Below, in pieces: positions 60,741 to 64,000 of a stretch of DNA of 64,000 nucleotides. Position 1 is the stretch's first letter. Each line of letters opens with the position of its first letter. The translations under genes and the position numbers were made by a program. Origin of the DNA: Phytoseiulus persimilis (taxonomy: Eukaryota > Arthropoda > Arachnida > Mesostigmata > Phytoseiidae); the NCBI GenBank assembly GCA_037576195.1, contig CM075103.1:558001-622000 (forward strand). Direction: 5' to 3'. The notes under the pieces were generated by a model that saw only the letters and a program-made list of their open reading frames with translations, was not told the DNA's origin and did no database searches.

Positions 60741-63700
60741 ACTGCTAACAGCCTCCGAAGGGTTCGTATTGGGACTGAGCTAGCTGCTGTTGGCAGCAGC
60801 AGCCGCTGGCTGAGTCTCTCTCTCCCTATGGCAGCAGCGACTACGGCGGCGCTGCTGCCGCTGCTCTACTCGCGGGCTGGCTCACTCACTCTTACGGCCA
60901 CGCACACACGCGCACCCGCCACACTCACTCACATACATTTGCTCACCCATCCACTCACTCCAGCTCTCACACTCTTGCGCGCTCACACACCCACACTCGC
61001 ATGCACACGGGAGGCAGGAGCTGGCCACCATCACCACACAGCCGCCGCCACTGCCGCCGCCACCGGCAGATCCCACCACAGAAGAATGAGCGAAGGTGAG
61101 TGCGAGTGAGAGAGTGCATGAGCGCAGAGAGATCGCCCAGGGATGTACCGACAGACGAATACTCTCTCCCAAAACATTGACTACTCTCTCCCCTTCCACC
61201 CCTGTAGTGATGGTCGCGGCGGCGGCGACAGCCGCCGTTTCTGGAGGCGGAGAGCAGACCGGCGAGCAGAGGGATCTGACTGGGGAGAGGAGCGAGGGAA
61301 GGAGCGAGCGAGCGGCACCATCCGATTTTCGTTCGCAAAGCTCGTTCGCTTCGGCCGCTGGTGCTCAGTAGTATAAACTAACCGACCCGGCCGGCGTAAC
61401 CATGACAACGCGCATTGATCATTGCGCTGTTCCAACGCTTGGATACCCACCCCGGTCGCCGTAGAGGCTCCTCTCCCCATCTCCACCGGCTCGCCGTTTG
61501 CCGCCGCAGTGCCCTGTGTCCTCACCGGCACACTTCCCCACTCACTTCCTTCCTTCCCTCGTTTATTCTTTCTTGTTCCCTTCCTCCTCTGATTCAATCT
61601 CTCTCTGTTCACCTTCACTTTCAATCCCTTCCTCCGGTTGAACGGCGGTAGCATCATTCTTTTTCCCTCTCGGGTTTCCCTCCTTTCATCCTCGCAGTTG
61701 CACGGGCGAGAGTTGGCAACACGAGTCCCATGGACAGAGCGCGGCGATTCCATTGCGTGCAGGCTCATGTTTTCCTCCACCTTCTTCTATTGGTCCCCGT
61801 CGGGTAACTCCTATAGCCAGAGGATCAGCACAGAGGAGAAATATCATGGCTGAGTTTGATTAGTTACTTTGGTCTCTGGTTAGGGCTCAACTTTCGAGAG
61901 CTCCTTTCGATATGTTTGAGGCGAACTGCACTGTATATTAGCCTCGGAACCGCGATGTTGAACCGAAGAATCGGTGAGCCGAGCGTATTTTTGCTCATAT
62001 GTCACTGGGAATAACTGAGTTCCCTAACGTCTCCGGCGGCTTTTACGCTGAAAGAACGCTTTTCAATGAAAGGTCGCTTTGCGGATGGAAGTCAATCGAA
62101 ATAGCATCATTGCCCCTATGCGATCCTCATATCCGCGTCCTCTCATCCTGGAAACGTCTGTGTGGTGCCTCACGTGAGGCGGGATCACGAATGGCGATGA
62201 ATTCAATGAAATTCATAATAAGAGCTGATTTGGGGCTTCAATAGAGGTATATTCTCAGAGAGTAACCTTCCGCTCAATAATTATGAATCTTTGTTCCAGG
62301 GATGGAAAAACTCGGAAGTTTCCGACACTCGTGATTCATGCAGCTCTCAGATCAGACTCGAGACCGCTAAGAGCTTCCAGGCTCACCGGACTTGAAGCGG
62401 AGCTTCGAGAAAAAAACGAGTGCTGTGACCTCCGTGTCGAGAGCCGTGGTCTAGATATTCCTTCGATCTCCGAGAGAAAGTAGACCGGAGTCGACTCTTT
62501 TGATTGCTGGCGCTCAGAACTCGAACTTCGCGAGTGCCAGGAGCGCCAGGAGAATCGCCCAGTTTACTTTTCGAACGATGAAGCGGAGGAACTTGATGCT
62601 CGAGTCGAGGAGAGAAGTCGAGATCAGCGAAAAAAATTCATCGTTCCGGGAAAACTACTCTACGAGAGCTCACCTGTCGCCCTCGAATGAGTAGCAGATG
62701 CGCTGAATCAAGATTTTTTTTGCGCGCTCGGCCAGGACGCCTCATCCTTCAGGTATTCAAGCGTCTTCTCCAATCCTTGTTTGAGGAAGTCTCAGAGCCG
62801 GTATCCAGATCCCGTTTGACTTCATAGCTTTCAGCGCTTCCGATGAATCCAACGATCAATCGCGATCCAGAGAGTCGAATCGCTGGAGGTGACCTCCCTG
62901 AACAACTGATCTTGAGGGCGGGGTTGCTCAGATCCTTTTCCATGCTTCCTCATGGGGATGAGTCTAAATGATGACTTGGGCGCGTCGTGAACAATTTGAA
63001 TTAAGCGCCTTGGCACGGCATGTCTGCTAGCCGGCCCCATGTAGCCGGTCGGGGAGGTTCTCCTGAACAGAGCCTTGGGTCCAGAAGTTTGCTCCCGAGG
63101 GTCCTGTGGCGGAAATCAACGAGTGAATCTTGGCCGAGCTCGTCGGTTGCAACTTCTTCTGCCCTGCTCTTTCCCGGATTCGTGAGTCCGAGGTGGGAGA
63201 CATTTTGTAAACAAACGGGTACAAACGAGTTTTCTATTCTTTCATACTTCTGTCATATACAATCGGATGGAGTAACTGATGGGGATTCCTTGCCCCCAGC
63301 CACCCGAAACACACTCAGAGGTCTTGTTCTCACTCGTTCGTTCATGAGAAGTCTTCGAAACGTCATGTGATTGATGGGTGGTGGCACCAGCTGATGCGGC
63401 GTCTCATTTCTGTCAGAGAAGCACTGGTCCGAGTTGTTTGTTGACCTGGTCAGACCCGGTCGAGAACGTCACTCTTGATTCCTTAGACGTCTTGTAACCT
63501 ATATCTGCCCCTCACCCTGCGATCCGAATTCTCTCTCACGGCTATCCGATCCCGACTGATCATCCGGATTAGATGCGGTATTCACACCGGGCCAGTGAAT
63601 CACGACTTTTGAGGGAAATTGTCAAGAGATCGAAACTCCATTACCAAAATCATATAGCATGTCCCATGAGTCCCGCAGCAATCCGGAAATCTGGGCATAT

Positions 63701-63747
63701 TGTCGCATGGCAACACACAACGAAACGCAATATGCAGACATTCTTAC

Positions 63748-63889
63748 CTTGAAAAAGAAAAGCCCCGACAAGATCGTCTTCCGCCCAAAATCGGTGCTCT
63801 TTCTTAAGTACTTATGGTCCCATATGTGACACGCAGAACTCCGTGGAATCAAACGATCCCCTGGGGCTGAAATACAGCTGTTTTGAGTT
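63748..63889 (-). other. Candidate coding exon of an unidentified gene
   Basis: A 142-nt minus-strand segment is framed by a good acceptor (CTTACTTTCAG) and a good donor (TTCAAG/GTAAGA) and is open in a frame consistent with phase 2 entry and phase 0 exit. The peptide contains WDHKYLRKSTDFGRKTILSG. I do not recognise the family, and another frame is also open for part of the segment. It could be an exon of a gene extending either way. Confidence 0.25.
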
Positions 63890-64000
63890 CTGAAAGTAAG
63901 AATCGCCGTCCCAGAGATATTCGGCTTCACTGGTTGGAACTCGAGCAGGGCCTAGTTCAGAGGCAATCGTGACTGAGCGAGGACGACGATGAAATTCGAT

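Larger units (their letters stand above)
55729..64000. other. 8.3-kb region upstream of the SSBP start codon
   Basis: No conserved gene was recognised apart from one candidate exon near the right edge (63748-63889). The region includes repeated CAG/CAA-containing blocks (56700-57000), a perfect palindrome (58273-58294), tetranucleotide-rich simple sequence (60590-60740), a CA/CT-rich block (60890-61010) and a GC-rich stretch up to about 61800. It likely holds the SSBP promoter and 5' UTR exons; I cannot place a transcription start. Confidence 0.45.

Noticed and set aside
61181..61780. 199-codon minus-strand frame
   Set aside because: Low-complexity Arg/Lys/Glu-rich translation of a GC-rich simple-sequence block, with no conserved motif.
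1..64000. Search for CRISPR arrays, prokaryotic defence systems, phage or viral genes
   Set aside because: The window is intron-rich animal DNA. No regularly spaced repeats, operons or viral proteins were recognised.

Overview
This is eukaryotic nuclear DNA of about 50% G+C, almost certainly from an arthropod. Genes are split by many short introns (often 60-130 bp) with ordinary GT..AG borders, and the proteins are animal ones with an arthropod flavour: EFR3, KLHDC10, gamma-tubulin, a long-loop monocarboxylate transporter, a thioester protein, TMEM177, RNA polymerase III subunit RPC3 and an SSDP/SSBP co-factor. The base composition and compact introns would fit a parasitiform mite such as a phytoseiid, but that is an inference from general features, not from a marker gene.

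Layout. Positions 81-5560 (-) hold a nine-exon EFR3 gene, arranged head to head with a KLHDC10-type kelch gene (7549-9096, +). Gamma-tubulin (10169-12240, -, eight exons) lies tail to tail with KLHDC10 and head to head with an SLC16-type transporter (16398-19657, +). That transporter converges on a large alpha-2-macroglobulin/TEP/CD109-family gene (22439-28089, -), which lacks only its signal-peptide exon. Positions 28.1-35.2 kb have no recognisable gene but carry transposon debris, including a 321-bp pogo/Tigger-like MITE. TMEM177 (35228-36252, +) and the intronless POLR3C gene (38929-40407, +) are separated by a 2.1-kb transposable element with ~597-bp terminal inverted repeats and an 8-bp target duplication. 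A SSBP/SSDP gene fills 44748-55728 (-), with its N-terminal LUFS domain cut into four small exons that are easily missed. Positions 55.7-64 kb appear non-coding apart from one unassigned splice-flanked open exon near the right edge.

Functions. These are mostly unrelated housekeeping genes: PI4K anchoring at the plasma membrane (EFR3), CUL2-type ubiquitin ligase substrate choice (KLHDC10), microtubule nucleation, metabolite transport, mitochondrial COX2 assembly (TMEM177), Pol III transcription (RPC3), LIM-domain/Wnt transcription complexes (SSBP), plus one innate-immunity protein. No operon-like organisation or prokaryotic system is present. The most interesting items are the inverted-repeat transposon beside POLR3C, the thioester protein with an intact GCGEQ but a Tyr at the usual catalytic His position and a splice-dependent C-terminus, and the SSBP gene structure. 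Exon joins were derived by hand from reading frame, splice consensus and remembered family conservation; no database search was run.
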